64,000 nucleotides of DNA. It comes from Macrostomum hystrix. Lineage: Eukaryota; Platyhelminthes; Macrostomidae. The notes under the pieces were generated by a model. That model worked only from the letters and a program-made list of their open reading frames with translations. It searched no databases and had not been told where the DNA came from. The stretch lies in contig CATNEN010000038.1 of NCBI GenBank assembly GCA_950097015.1, positions 1,364,001-1,428,000 of the forward strand, given 5' to 3'. Positions within the stretch are counted from its first letter, which is position 1. Every line of letters starts with the position of its first letter. This document shows, piece by piece, positions 42,836 through 52,559 of this stretch. The translations under genes were made by a program, and so were the position numbers.

Positions 42836-43573
42836 TCACTCATCGAAGTGCAGCCTGGTAAGCTTCATTGCCTCCTGCCGACGAAGTGGAAACGGCTGTT
42901 TGCGCTTCCTGCTACCGCTGGCCGCCGCAGCCGCAGCCGCCCGGAACTGGTACCACACCGGGTCCTCCCGCAAGTCCGAGTCCCGAGACGGGATCCGTCC
43001 ATCCCCAGCGCTAGCCAGGGGAAGCGGCGTGGATGTGGCAGCCTCGGTGTCGATCTGCAGCATTCTAGGCGAGCCGATCTCGTCTCCGTCTCCACCATTG
43101 CCTTCAGATCTCTCGGCCTCCAGGACGGGCTTCGTGTCCTGCTCTTCCTCATCTGACTCCAGCTCGTACTTCGTCCGCATGTCCTTGAAGGGAGCCGACA
43201 GCTGGCCGTCTATCCATGATGCGTTGTGCCACAGCTTCTTCCACAGCGGTGGGGTCAGCGGTACGGCGTTACGCTTCATGAATTCCCCGCAGCAGTCCTC
43301 AGGCAGCCGCTTGAGCCAGATGATGCCGCCCCTGACTTCGATAAACTTATCAAAGCCTAGTTTCACCACCTTGCACTCGCTTTTGAGAGCAGACACTACG
43401 AGCGACCGCTTCAGTTGCTTCAGCTTTTCCCATTGGCAAACATTCAGGTTGAAGCCAGGGACGCCAGGTTTCAGACTTGCAGTGCTGCCGTGGCGGTAGA
43501 ACTTTCTTATCGCTATGTACTTCAAGCCTTCGTAATCTTGAACCTGAATCTTATAACCGTCGCAGATGTCCAT
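42836..43573 (-). CDS. PC4-like (transcription coactivator p15) DNA-binding protein of the Polinton
   Basis: 245 aa from ATG 43573. Residues 6-55 fit the PC4 single-stranded-DNA-binding fold: YKIQVQDYEGLKYIAIRKFY, then SLKPGVPGFNLNVCQWEKLK, matching the PC4 pattern of iR.fy...g..kPGkkGi.L...qW..L. Residues about 65-120 may be a second, weaker copy (FIEVRGGIIWL, PLTPPLWKKLW). The rest is an acidic/Ser linker and a basic tail (SRKRKQPFPLRR). PC4-type proteins bind melted DNA in transcription and replication, so a role in element DNA handling is a fair inference. The assignment is by eye. Confidence 0.55.
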   Translation of the reverse strand: MDICDGYKIQVQDYEGLKYIAIRKFYRHGSTASLKPGVPGFNLNVCQWEKLKQLKRSLVVSALKSECKVVKLGFDKFIEVRGGIIWLKRLPEDCCGEFMKRNAVPLTPPLWKKLWHNASWIDGQLSAPFKDMRTKYELESDEEEQDTKPVLEAERSEGNGGDGDEIGSPRMLQIDTEAATSTPLPLASAGDGRIPSRDSDLREDPVWYQFRAAAAAAASGSRKRKQPFPLRRQEAMKLTRLHFDE

Positions 43574-44047
43574 CGCTAGCTAATGTCAAAAGCTAAGATC
43601 AGGTAAATTACGAGCTGAGAAAACTTGCTCCTTTCCTAACGATTTTTGAGGGCTTATATACCATCCAAAATGTGTGCTCGATTCTGATTGGCTAGAGTTG
43701 GGGTGGGTGTTTGTCCTGTGATGGAGCTCAGACTAGATATGTAGGTAAGTAGGATTGGACGCCACACCCCACACTCACCCCAATGCTTTCCTCCTATCTC
43801 ATTCCTCCTCTGTTCTGAGTTTGTCGGCGCCCCTCCAAACTCCAAAATACACTGCCGGACTAGCCTCCTATCTCCGCAGTGTCGTCAGGGTTCTTCTATA
43901 GCAGATAGGCCGGCATCCCATCAGTTCATCCCTGTACTGTGACACAGGCACCCACCCACCCCATGCCTCCCCACCCTCCAGTATCGGATTGGACGCCACA
44001 CCCACCCCACCCCAATGCTTTCTTCCTATCTTCTTCTTCCTCCTCTA

Positions 44048-44718
44048 GCTGTACCCAGTGCAAAGAGATAGGCTGCAAAGGCAGAGTTATTAATTGTGGG
44101 GGGCTTTGCCCCCCACACCCCCATACAAATGCTGAATGCTCATTGCCCTAGCCTTTAACACTCTTGTACTGAAGAATTACTCACTGCATTTTTTACGCAA
44201 TTTCTTTCCCGAGCCTCCCAACTCTGCAGTGTTAGCCTTCCCTAGCGCAAACAGATAGGCGCAGCAATCTCAAACATTCTTTTACGCCTCTTATCTAGTT
44301 TTTATCACTCAATCACTTCCTTTCTATCCCTCCCCATAGATAATTTTTTCAATCTGTTTTCTGCGTCCCTTATCTCCAACTCTAACCCAACACATCCCGG
44401 CCTCTCCTATCCCAGCTGTGTTAACCCCTCCCCAATGCAAAGAGATAGGCCGGCCTCTCCTCCTATCCCAGCTGTGTTAACCCCTCCCCAATGCAAAGAG
44501 ATAGGCCGGCCTCTCCTCCTATCCCAGCTGTGTTAACCCCTCCCCAATGCAAAGAGATAGCCGGCCTCTACTATCTACATGCATTACGATGTCCTCCTAT
44601 CTCCATAGTGTCGGCTGTGTCCTCTGCTCTGGGATAGGCAACCCCTCCCCTATTCAAATGCATTAGGCCGCCCTCCTATCTCCGCAGTGTCGGCAGGGTT
44701 CTGCTAACCCATACTACT
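44048..44718 (-). repeat. Polinton right terminal inverted repeat
   Basis: Inverse complement of the left repeat with about three instead of five tandem subrepeats. The hairpin TGTGGGGGGC-TTT-GCCCCCCACA lies at about 44096-44118. Confidence 0.93.
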
Positions 44719-44724
44719 TCTGAC
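44719..44724. repeat. Polinton target-site duplication, right copy (TCTGAC)
   Basis: TCTGAC directly after the terminal CCCATACTACT. Confidence 0.92.
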
Positions 44725-44814
44725 AATGTACGCAAGCGAAACCTGTAGCTAGTGTAGGACTGTGTTTATGTACGAGTACTATATGCACTGACCTACACAC
44801 ACACTCCTTCTCTT

Positions 44815-45095
44815 AATCCGTCTGTCTCACTCTCTGACTTCCGTCTGTCTCACTCTCTGACTTCCATCTCTCACTGTCTGACTTCCGTCTGTCTCACTCT
44901 CTGACTTCCATCTGTCTCACTGTCTGACTTCCGTCTGTCTCACTCTCTGACTTCCATCTGTCTCACTGTCTGACTTCCGTCTGTCTCACTCTCTGACTTC
45001 CGTCTGTCTCACTCTCTGACTTCCATCTGTCTCACTCTCTGACTTCCATCTGTCTCACTGTCTGACTTCCGTCTGTCTGACTTCTGTCCGACAGT
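44815..45095. repeat. 23-bp minisatellite (CTTCCGTCTGTCTCACTCTC)
   Basis: About 11 copies of CTTCCGTCTGTCTCACTCTC-TGA with CCATCTG and CTGTC variants. Intergenic, about 95 bp beyond the Polinton. Confidence 0.93.
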
Positions 45096-45289
45096 GTTAT
45101 TTTTTTCTTTACACTTTTCTAATTTATTTATCTATTTGTAGTTTATGCGTTACAATTCATTGTTTGTTTGCTATTCGGCATTGAACCTAGACGAATGTTC
45201 AATTTATTCGAAAGAACATAGACGAAACCTATGTGATGAATGCCTCAAATGAACACCAACAAAAGTTAACTTTCAGTCAACGCAGACAT

Positions 45290-45600
45290 TGGGCGGTATG
45301 AATAAAAATCGAGAAAATCTCAGCAGAAATTCTTGTAAGCCAAGAAAAAAAGAACATTTTTTCTTATCTGTCGAGATTTTCGCGCGTAGAAATTCTCTCA
45401 AGCTAAGAAAATCTGCAAAAGACATGAATAAAGTTTTCTTGGCTTGCAAGACTTTCTCGCAAGAATTTATGAAGCAAAGTGTCGTCTATGGGCCAACCTG
45501 GGCAGGGTTGGGTGGAATCTCGAGAGACAGAAATAAGACTGAGTGCACAACTGACGGCTTCCACTTTCGAGAAAGTTTTTGGCTGGCCTATTTTTTGCCT
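45290..45600. other. Imperfect inverted-repeat region before the Myb/SANT-like ORF
   Basis: CTTGTAAGCCAAGAAAAA (about 45331) and TTTTCTTGGCTTGCAAG (about 45434) face each other, and similar AAAATCT/AGATTTT words surround them. This might be a regulatory or terminal structure of the adjacent element. No coding call. Confidence 0.3.
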
Positions 45601-45612
45601 TGCAAATGAAAA

Positions 45613-46150
45613 ATGAAGGCAGATGAACAAATGGAAGGGCAAGACGCACAAGTACATGAAGAGGATGCGGACTGCATCATCGACGTCCTGACAAAACATG
45701 CGATTTTGTTGACCAAGAGCAGCACGCCGGTGGTAAAATGGCAGAAGGAGGAAGCCATTAACGCGATGTGCATAGAGCTGGAGACGTTGACTGGAAAGTC
45801 GTTCGACACGAAGAAGACTTTGAAGAAGATTGCCAACATGAAGACCCGATTCAAGGCAAAGACCGACCGTAACAAGACTGGGAATCGGCCCATCAAACTT
45901 GCTCCGTGGGAATCGAAGATGGCGAGCATCATGCAGGCGGAAACCAATCCGACTGTGCAAAACCCCCGGTGCATTCTCGGTTGGACTTCCGACGTTGTCG
46001 GGCACGCCTTCGCTGTCCACTAACGGACTCCCGCCTGTGTCCTGCTTTGTCAAGCAACTATCGAGCTCGGCTGGAATCAAATCGGTTGCAAGTGACGCCG
46101 GCTCATCATTATCGCCGCCCAATAAAGCTATTCAAAAAAGAAATCAATGA
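45613..46150 (+). pseudogene. Myb/SANT-like DNA-binding ORF, apparently frameshifted
   Basis: From ATG 45613, residues 15-105 form a trihelix/Myb-SANT-like region (ILLTKSSTPVVKWQKEEAIN, TKKTLKKIANMKTRFKAK). The frame stops at 46021, but near the AAAACCCCCGG run at about 45958 the reading is better continued in another frame to 46150 (Ser/Pro-rich, ending NKAIQKRNQ). A one-base change in the C run is likely. Such domains accompany several DNA transposon families. It converges tail-to-tail on the tyrosine recombinase with about 40 bp overlap. Confidence 0.5.
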
Positions 46151-47572
46151 TGTTTGAACTGCCGTTGACTTGGATTCGCATTTTTTCTCTGGTGGGCTTT
46201 GGACCCGATGAAACTCCTCATCTCCACTAATGGATGGCGCAGCCTCAGTACGATCCATACAATCCAAAGACTTCTTCATGGCGGTATGCACGTTCACAGA
46301 GGACTTGTACAAACTGCGATCACGCCTCTTATGCAGATATCGCCGAACGGTCGCCTCCGACTTGTGACCCGTCACAAGCATGATGTCGTGGACAGCATGC
46401 CCTTCGCTTTCCAAGTCGCAAATGCGCGTGACTCTAAAAATGCGATGGTATCTTGTTCAGAAAGGTGAACAAACAATTATGCTTTTACTTTTAATTCGTA
46501 ACACAAATATATACTCACCTAATGCAGTGGTTGGTATAAGGCTTGCTTAGCTTAGCCTTCTCGGATAGGTTCTTCATGTACTCTTGTAAATAACGCAGAC
46601 CACGGTGTGCCTTATCAGAGAAGATAAACTTCTTCCCAATGGTGCTCTTCATAGGACGGTCGTACAGTTCTAGCAGCTCAAGATCATATATTCTAGCGTG
46701 CTTCAAATCGGCGACCTGACCAGCGTCCAGTGTTGCTAATCGATTCTTCGATGGTAGCGTCGGCAAACAGGCACCAGAAAGTTCCGATTGAGAAACTTCT
46801 TCATGTGCTCCCGTCCACGCTCTCCAAGCTGATACACGAGATTGAATAGCAATTCATCTTGGAGTCGTTCTCCGTCACTACGATCAAAGTAGTCGCGCAA
46901 TTTAACCATGTCTCCCTCCTCGATTGCATCGTAGCTTTGAACTGTCTTGCCAGACTTGATAAATTCACGGACCTTGAATTCGAGCATCCTGTTTGAGCCA
47001 TTAAAAACGGTCCCAGTAGCAACCAGATTTGTCTGTCTCTTCACAATGATATTCAAATATCGCTGGATAGCGGCTCGGATGCAGACTAACGACAATGGTG
47101 AATAGCTCTCACCGCCCTTTGTTTTCAACTGGAAGTAGAATAATCGTAGATACTGATTCAGGGTGTTGTCATTCACTTTCGCCAAATCGGAGTTCAGACC
47201 GCGACCCTCCAGAAATTCGACAAACTTGCGCCCATGATCCTCCATCTGTTTCCGACTGCTTTGAGGTAGACTTTCCATCTCAGCTTCATCGATGCTGGTA
47301 AGTTGTTCACGAATATCAGCAGGCAGATCGGATGAGTTCGCTTTGTCGCCGATGGAGTTTTCACAAACCAACAAGAACTGGGTCACTAGCTCGTCACGAC
47401 GGCAGTCATTGCGCGACAGTTCGGCCACGAAATCCAACTCGGACTGGGACAAAGCATTTAAGCTATCGACAGGAAGATTATTAAAATTTAGAAGATGGAC
47501 ACTTCTAGCATCCATGTCTAGGCTTCCAGGTTTGTTAATATTTCTCTCTAGTCTAAGCATGTGCTCTTCTCC
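46109..47572 (-). pseudogene. Crypton-type tyrosine recombinase (two exons, frameshift)
   Basis: Pieces: 46736-47560 (from ATG 47560), 46519-46766 in another frame, then an 85-bp GT-AG intron (46434-46518) and the terminal exon 46109-46433. The N-terminal part resembles the core-binding domain (FVEFLEGRGLNSDLAKVNDN, YSPLSLVCIRAAIQRYLNII). The catalytic set is recognisable: Arg in LGERGREHM, HxxR in YTNHCIRVTRI (joined across the intron), GH in VTGHKSEATVRRYL with Tyr as nucleophile. This fits Cryptons and their KIAA1958/ZMYM-type relatives. A frame change near 46740-46790 breaks the copy unless there is a tiny unseen intron. Confidence 0.75.
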
Positions 47573-47599
47573 CCTGCTTGCCTCAATCAACTTTCGTCC

Positions 47600-47945
47600 T
47601 TAGTACAAAACAGAATATAATATTTACAGTGCGTTGCAATGCAAGTTTTGTCTATGGTAATCCTCAATGCTAATATCGTCAAATAGGCTAGAGAGAAGGG
47701 TATGAATACACTCTACCATAGACATCAAAGTTTTCTTCAAGTTTTCTTCACACCCCCCTGCTACGAGCGTCTCACTTTTCTATGCCACAGACAGTTCATA
47801 CGATTTGATCGTCCAATAGCGATACAATGAAAAGACTGGGGCCGCTGTTTATTTACTCATTGTTTTTCTGCGCAGGAAAATACCTTTTTTCGCAGCCTAG
47901 CTCACTCTAGTTTTTTCCCTCATTTTAGCTGCTCCTCGTAATAAT
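47600..47945. other. Spacer between Crypton-like region and the Tc1-type element
   Basis: No ORF. No clear end of the Crypton can be fixed here, which is normal for elements lacking inverted repeats. Confidence 0.4.
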
Positions 47946-47946
47946 A

Positions 47947-49484
47947 TACTTCTTTGCGATTGAATTCGTCCAAACTGCAAAACCTTTCGTCCACTAACGC
48001 CTTCTTATGGGAGCTAAATTTAGATTATACCATAGACAACTGTGTTCACGCAAAACGGTTCATCCAGTTTGTAAAACATTTCGTCTAAACCCTTCGTCCA
48101 AAGAGCCAACAGTTAAACGGAGCGACTTTATTTGATATCACGAGATTTTGAACAAAGCAAAAACAGTGTCTCTTGTTAGAATGTTAGTTCAAAATGTCTT
48201 CGTAGTCCAAACAGCGGCCGTAGTAACCCACAGTGTGATTGGTCCATTGCTGGCACTTCTCCTGTGTAATCACGTGCAGTGCAGCTTCGACCTCTCTCTT
48301 CAAAATGTGCATCCGCCAGGCATGCAGAGTCAGGTTCGCAGCAGCAGCAGCTTGCCGATTAGAGAGCTCGTGCTGAATAGCGGGAACTGACAGTGCCCTC
48401 TTCACTGATGCCTTCAGGGAAGACCCTGCGCGCTCAGTTGGGTTGAGATACGGAGAGTACGGTGGCAATTGATAGGTGCTGTGTTGCGGTGAAAGTCCAG
48501 GGACATGAAGGTGAGCGCGGGCCCCATCAAAGATCGCCACCCACTCAGCCTCCACCAGGACATCCAGCTCTACTAATAAGTCTGCAAAATTTTGAGCTCG
48601 AAAACCTCCTTCCACCAGCGCATAGTGAACAAGTCCCCATTGCAGAGATATGGCCAAGCAGAGAGTCAGGTTTTGTCCGCGCTGGCCACATACCGTTCTC
48701 ACCGCAGGCTGGCCTCGATATGCCCATCCTTGAGTTCTCGCCGTCCACAGGTTCAGCCCGAACTCATCGAGAAAAATCTGGTTCCTGTCGTGTCCTTGTT
48801 CATCATCCACTGTGCGTACTCCCATCTCGCCGCCTCCACAACTGGGTCATTCCAATCAAACGTAATCTGCCTAGCCAGCTTCAAAGTCACCAGCTGTTTG
48901 TCAAGTGCTCGACTTATGGTTGAGACATGAGGAAGCTGACCTTCATTGCCAAGTTGCATCAGATGGTTCCGCATCATTTGTAATGTCGCGGATGGGTTTG
49001 CCTCGAGGAACTCGATGATTGACTCAATCTGCTGCTCTTGCAGTTTCTTCGGACGGCCACCTGATGATGGAAGCTTCTCAATGCGCCTGGTTTGAACGTA
49101 GGTGTCGACAATCATTTTGGCTGTCTTTCTCTTGATCCCAAGGATATCGGCCAGTTGTTTCCAATCACGGCCTTCTTCAACAGCCAAGGCTAATCGCCTG
49201 CGGTTTTCGTTTGACACTGGATGGTAGGGGCCTCGGTTCATCTTCGACTGTTTTACCGGGTTCAGAATGGAAGATATGCGTTGCTGTAGCTGTAGTGGTA
49301 GCAAAAGCGAACTGTCAATTGGGTCACTCGGTCTCTAGTCTAGGGGACGAAATGTTTGACAAACTGGATGAACCGTTTTGCGTGAACACAGTTTTCTATC
49401 GTATGATCTAAATTTAGCTCCCATTAAGAAATCATTTGTGGACGAAAGGTTTTGCAGTTTGGACGAATTCAATCGCAAAAAGTA
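47947..49484. mobile_element. IS630/Tc1-mariner superfamily element, 1538 bp, TA duplication
   Basis: Ends TACTTCTTTGCGATTG and its inverse (CAATCGCAAAAAGTA) flanked by TA on both sides (47945-47946 and 49485-49486). The inverted repeats are about 139 bp each (47947-48085 and 49346-49484), long for the group, with an inner block GACGAAATGTTTGACAAACT. It contains one transposase gene. Confidence 0.92.
48184..49241 (-). pseudogene. IS630/Tc1-type transposase, one frameshift
   Basis: The N-terminal piece (ATG 49241 to about 48780) has an HTH domain (WKQLADILGIKRKTAKMIVD) and a second one (SATLQMMRNHL). The C-terminal piece has the DDE fold: IFLDEFGLNLW, VAIFDGARAHLH, LPPYSPYLNPTE. The two pieces are in different frames, meeting at about 48775-48790, so a one-base indel inactivates the copy. 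Only about 30 residues separate the second Asp from the Glu; the usual spacing in this superfamily is 34 or more. Confidence 0.85.
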
Positions 49485-49979
49485 TAGTTGCATGGCTTTT
49501 GTGGTAATCTTTTTCTCTTTCCTTGTTCACTCCGCAACATACACGATGCATGCATGTTCAGTACAATTTCGTCCGGCTGAAAATATGACTATAGCTGACT
49601 GATGATTTAGAAAATCAGTTTAGCTTTTAGTACTGCCTTGCCGATGCCTACTGCAGTTTTTGCTGAAGCAGGTGAATGAAGCATGTAGCATGAGAGGTGC
49701 ACCGATCGGGATGGCGACAAGATTGAAAAGTAACTTGTCCGTCCATACCGTCTGTTTATATATCCAATGCAGTTCTATCATTCATTAGACAGAACTCATA
49801 ACAGAGTAACTCACAGAGTGATGTTTACATGTTTACATGAGCGCCCGGTGCGTACAGATGTCTGGATTTATTCAGAGTCAGGACGGTGAGGCTTGCAGAG
49901 CTGCTTCCATACGAGTCCATCATGTGGTCTTCCGGCGGAGCAGGTGACCTGTTCCGCCGGAAGACACATCCAAGACGGG

Positions 49980-50372
49980 GGTGAGTGGCAGAGCGGTCGA
50001 ACGCTCTCGATCCAAGGTCCATGGGCTTGATTCCGCGGCGAGGCCGGCCACAAGGCTTCGGTTCTTAATAGAAGCCATTTGGAGCGCAAGGCTTTGGGGC
50101 TTGCATTTGTCGTGCAATTTACACCCTTGAGGGCCAACTCCAAGGCACAGTGAAAATTTACATTGCCTGACGATGAGAGAGCCAGGGCAGATGTACACCC
50201 CTGTGTGAGCTTGCCTGCGTACAGTATCTGTGTGCGTGCGTGCTCAGGAGTCAGCAGAATGGGCAACATGGCCTCCTCGCAGGTTGCGCGGGTCGATCTG
50301 TGTCACCAGCACGTACACGATATGATCTGCGCCAGTGCCAGGAGCCCTCCTGAAAATTATTGTTATTATATT
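49980..50372 (+). mobile_element. tRNA-derived SINE, family A, full-length-like copy
   Basis: GAGTGGCAGAGCGGTCGAAC head, box B-like GGGCTTGATTCCGCGGCG, then GGCAGATGTACACCCCTGTG and CAGGAGCCCTCCTGAAAATT with an ATT-rich tail. Confidence 0.8.
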
Positions 50373-50374
50373 AG

Positions 50375-52015
50375 TCCACGGCTCAATATATTACTGACTG
50401 AGCAATATATCACGGTCAGGTCGTCTAGCGAAGAAATAGCTAGAAGCTCCGTCGCTACCATCGTCAACGTACCACCAACCCACCATTTCCGCAAGAGGAT
50501 TAGGGACCCGACGCCCAGGATTTGGAGGCGCCATCGAAGATTTTGAGAACGCCACCTAGGATTTATGGGCGCGTCCACGAATTTCAAAAATGATAAATAA
50601 CTGCTTCAAAAATTTAGAGAACCTTTTTACCTTGATTAGTTTGAAATATGAACTATTGTAACATATTGTGCTTGAAGTTGTGCTTATGTAACTGACGATT
50701 CGCACTGCGGTGACTTTTCGGCATCCCAAGCTCCGTTTTACTGCATGGCTTTTCATTTAAAATTATAAATAATTTCAAACTTACTTTATAATAAATATCA
50801 TATTGTACAACCATACTGTTCATTCTGAAAAAGGAAAAAAATATGAATTTGTACAATTACAACTTTAGTTTTAGCGCGATTTATGTAAATTATAGTAAGT
50901 GACGAGTAAATTTAGCACTTTTAATGCAGTAAAAAATTGCTTTGTTATGCTACAATCAAAAAATTGTTATATGTTTCTTAATAGAAAATTTGCGTCAAGC
51001 CCTGAATTCAAAATAGTAGTTATCATCGTGGAGACTTAATGTTTTCTACTTATTTTAGTGCTCTGAGTTTATTCGTGATGCCCTACTAAGACAGCCTGCC
51101 TGTGTTTACCTAAACGTGTACATGTACCTTACAACATTCTATGGAACTAAACCAGGAATTCATTAGGTCTAAATACTTCGGATAAAGTACGTGGCACATG
51201 AATGCCCTAGCGTCCTTGACCTTGCTAAACTAGTGTGTTTTAGATTTAATAATACAAGTACATTTTACCAGCTTTCTAATTTATTCTTGTAGATAGCTAG
51301 ATATGGAATAACCATAAAAGCCCCTATGTATATCCATTTAGTCTATCCATTTAGTCTATTTAGTCTATATATATCCATGTCTTAGTAGGGAATCATGAAT
51401 AGAATAGAGCCATATGATGTAAAATGTAGAAAGCTTGACTAAAAAGTGCTGATATTATACCTTTAAACTTATGTGTTTGTTGCTGCATCTACATCCATCG
51501 AATTATATTTTTCATGTTGTTTGTATGGTTTGCCATATATCTATGTATTTTCTACAAGGAGCTAGCTATTTTTGCTACTTTTTATTTAGCTACCTGGTCA
51601 GCTCTGTCTTCACTGGTAATTCTACTAACTAGCCATAACTAATTTAGATAGACACAACTTTAGTCTTTGACTTCCTAATGTCACTATGAGTTTATGACTA
51701 GACTAGGCTAGTATTTGAAAATACAAGTCTGTATAGAATAGGTATTATAAATAATAAACAAAACTGCATGGTATCTAGCTAATAGATTACCTAGCTAGAT
51801 TTAAAATTATAGGTTGCCCTAGGCCTAACCTGACAATATCTTATGATACCTGATGATATCTATAGCAATCACCTGCACATGATTAAGCTAGGGCCTAGTT
51901 GTGCATCTGATTTTTTACTTATTTTAGAATGAAGCAAGATGCTTTATAGCTTTGTCTTGTCAATACTTATATAATTCAACAGTTAATACATGGTTTTTAT
52001 AACTCAACTTCTCTT
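50375..52015. other. 1.6-kb AT-rich gene-free stretch
   Basis: No long ORF, no array, no RNA gene. A small local repeat (CCATTTAGTCTAT) occurs near 51330. The composition is more AT-rich than the flanking genes. Confidence 0.5.
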
Positions 52016-52021
52016 GAACTT

Positions 52022-52360
52022 TTATAACTCAGAGACACTGTAGCCTAGTGGTTAGGGTGCTGGACTCACAACTTGAAGTTTGGGCATTTAATTCCCGACT
52101 CCACTGAAACAATTTGTGTCCTTTAGCAAGACACTTAACTCTGCATTGCTTCAGTTCACTCAGCTGTTAAATGGGTACTAGCATCAGCTGGGATAATTGA
52201 AGGTGGGTGTGGTGTCCCCCCAGTCTATGGACTGAACAGCTGTACGCAGTCTTCAGATACGTTGTGCAATAGCTACGGCTGTGTTTTTGGCTGCACATCT
52301 GGCCAATTGGGACAGGTGTAATCAATTGTTAAATCAATAATTAATTATAACTATAACTCA
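52022..52360 (+). mobile_element. tRNA-derived SINE, family C (marine-invertebrate type)
   Basis: Head GTAGCCTAGTGGTTAGGGTG (box A) and CTGGACTCACAACTTGAAGT, then a box B-like AATTCCCGACTCC. A conserved body word (GTGTCCTTTAGCAAGACACT) follows, as in many invertebrate and fish tRNA-SINEs. It differs from families A and B and lies upstream of the ABHD16 gene. Confidence 0.75.
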
Positions 52361-52559
52361 ACAAAAGTAAAAAATGGCAGATTTTCTACATAATTTCAGT
52401 AGTACATACATTGCTGGCCATAGCTAGATTGATGCCTACTTTGCCTTAAATTTATATTTTTACTGAGTCACTATTTATATTTAAATTGTTTATCATCTGC
52501 ACAGTTGATCTAGAAGCTAAATAAAGTAAAAAATTAAGCAACTAGCTCATCATTTTCAG

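Larger units (their letters stand above)
39103..44718. mobile_element. Mini-Polinton/Maverick element, 5616 bp, complete ends
   Basis: Starts AGTAGTATGGGTTAGCAG and ends with the inverse complement; AG...CT termini and a 6-bp duplication (TCTGAC) are Polinton hallmarks. The inverted repeats are about 780 bp (left) and 670 bp (right), differing in tandem-copy number. Inside are a Polinton-type integrase, a small membrane protein, a PC4-like ORF and one divergent plus-strand ORF. Missing are the protein-primed DNA polymerase B, packaging ATPase, maturation protease and both capsid proteins expected in a 15-20 kb Polinton. It is therefore reduced: probably able to integrate if the integrase works, but dependent on others for replication. 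Confidence 0.9.

Noticed and set aside
52022-52100. A tRNA gene.
   Set aside because: Box A and B-like words are present but no cloverleaf can be folded and a SINE body follows.
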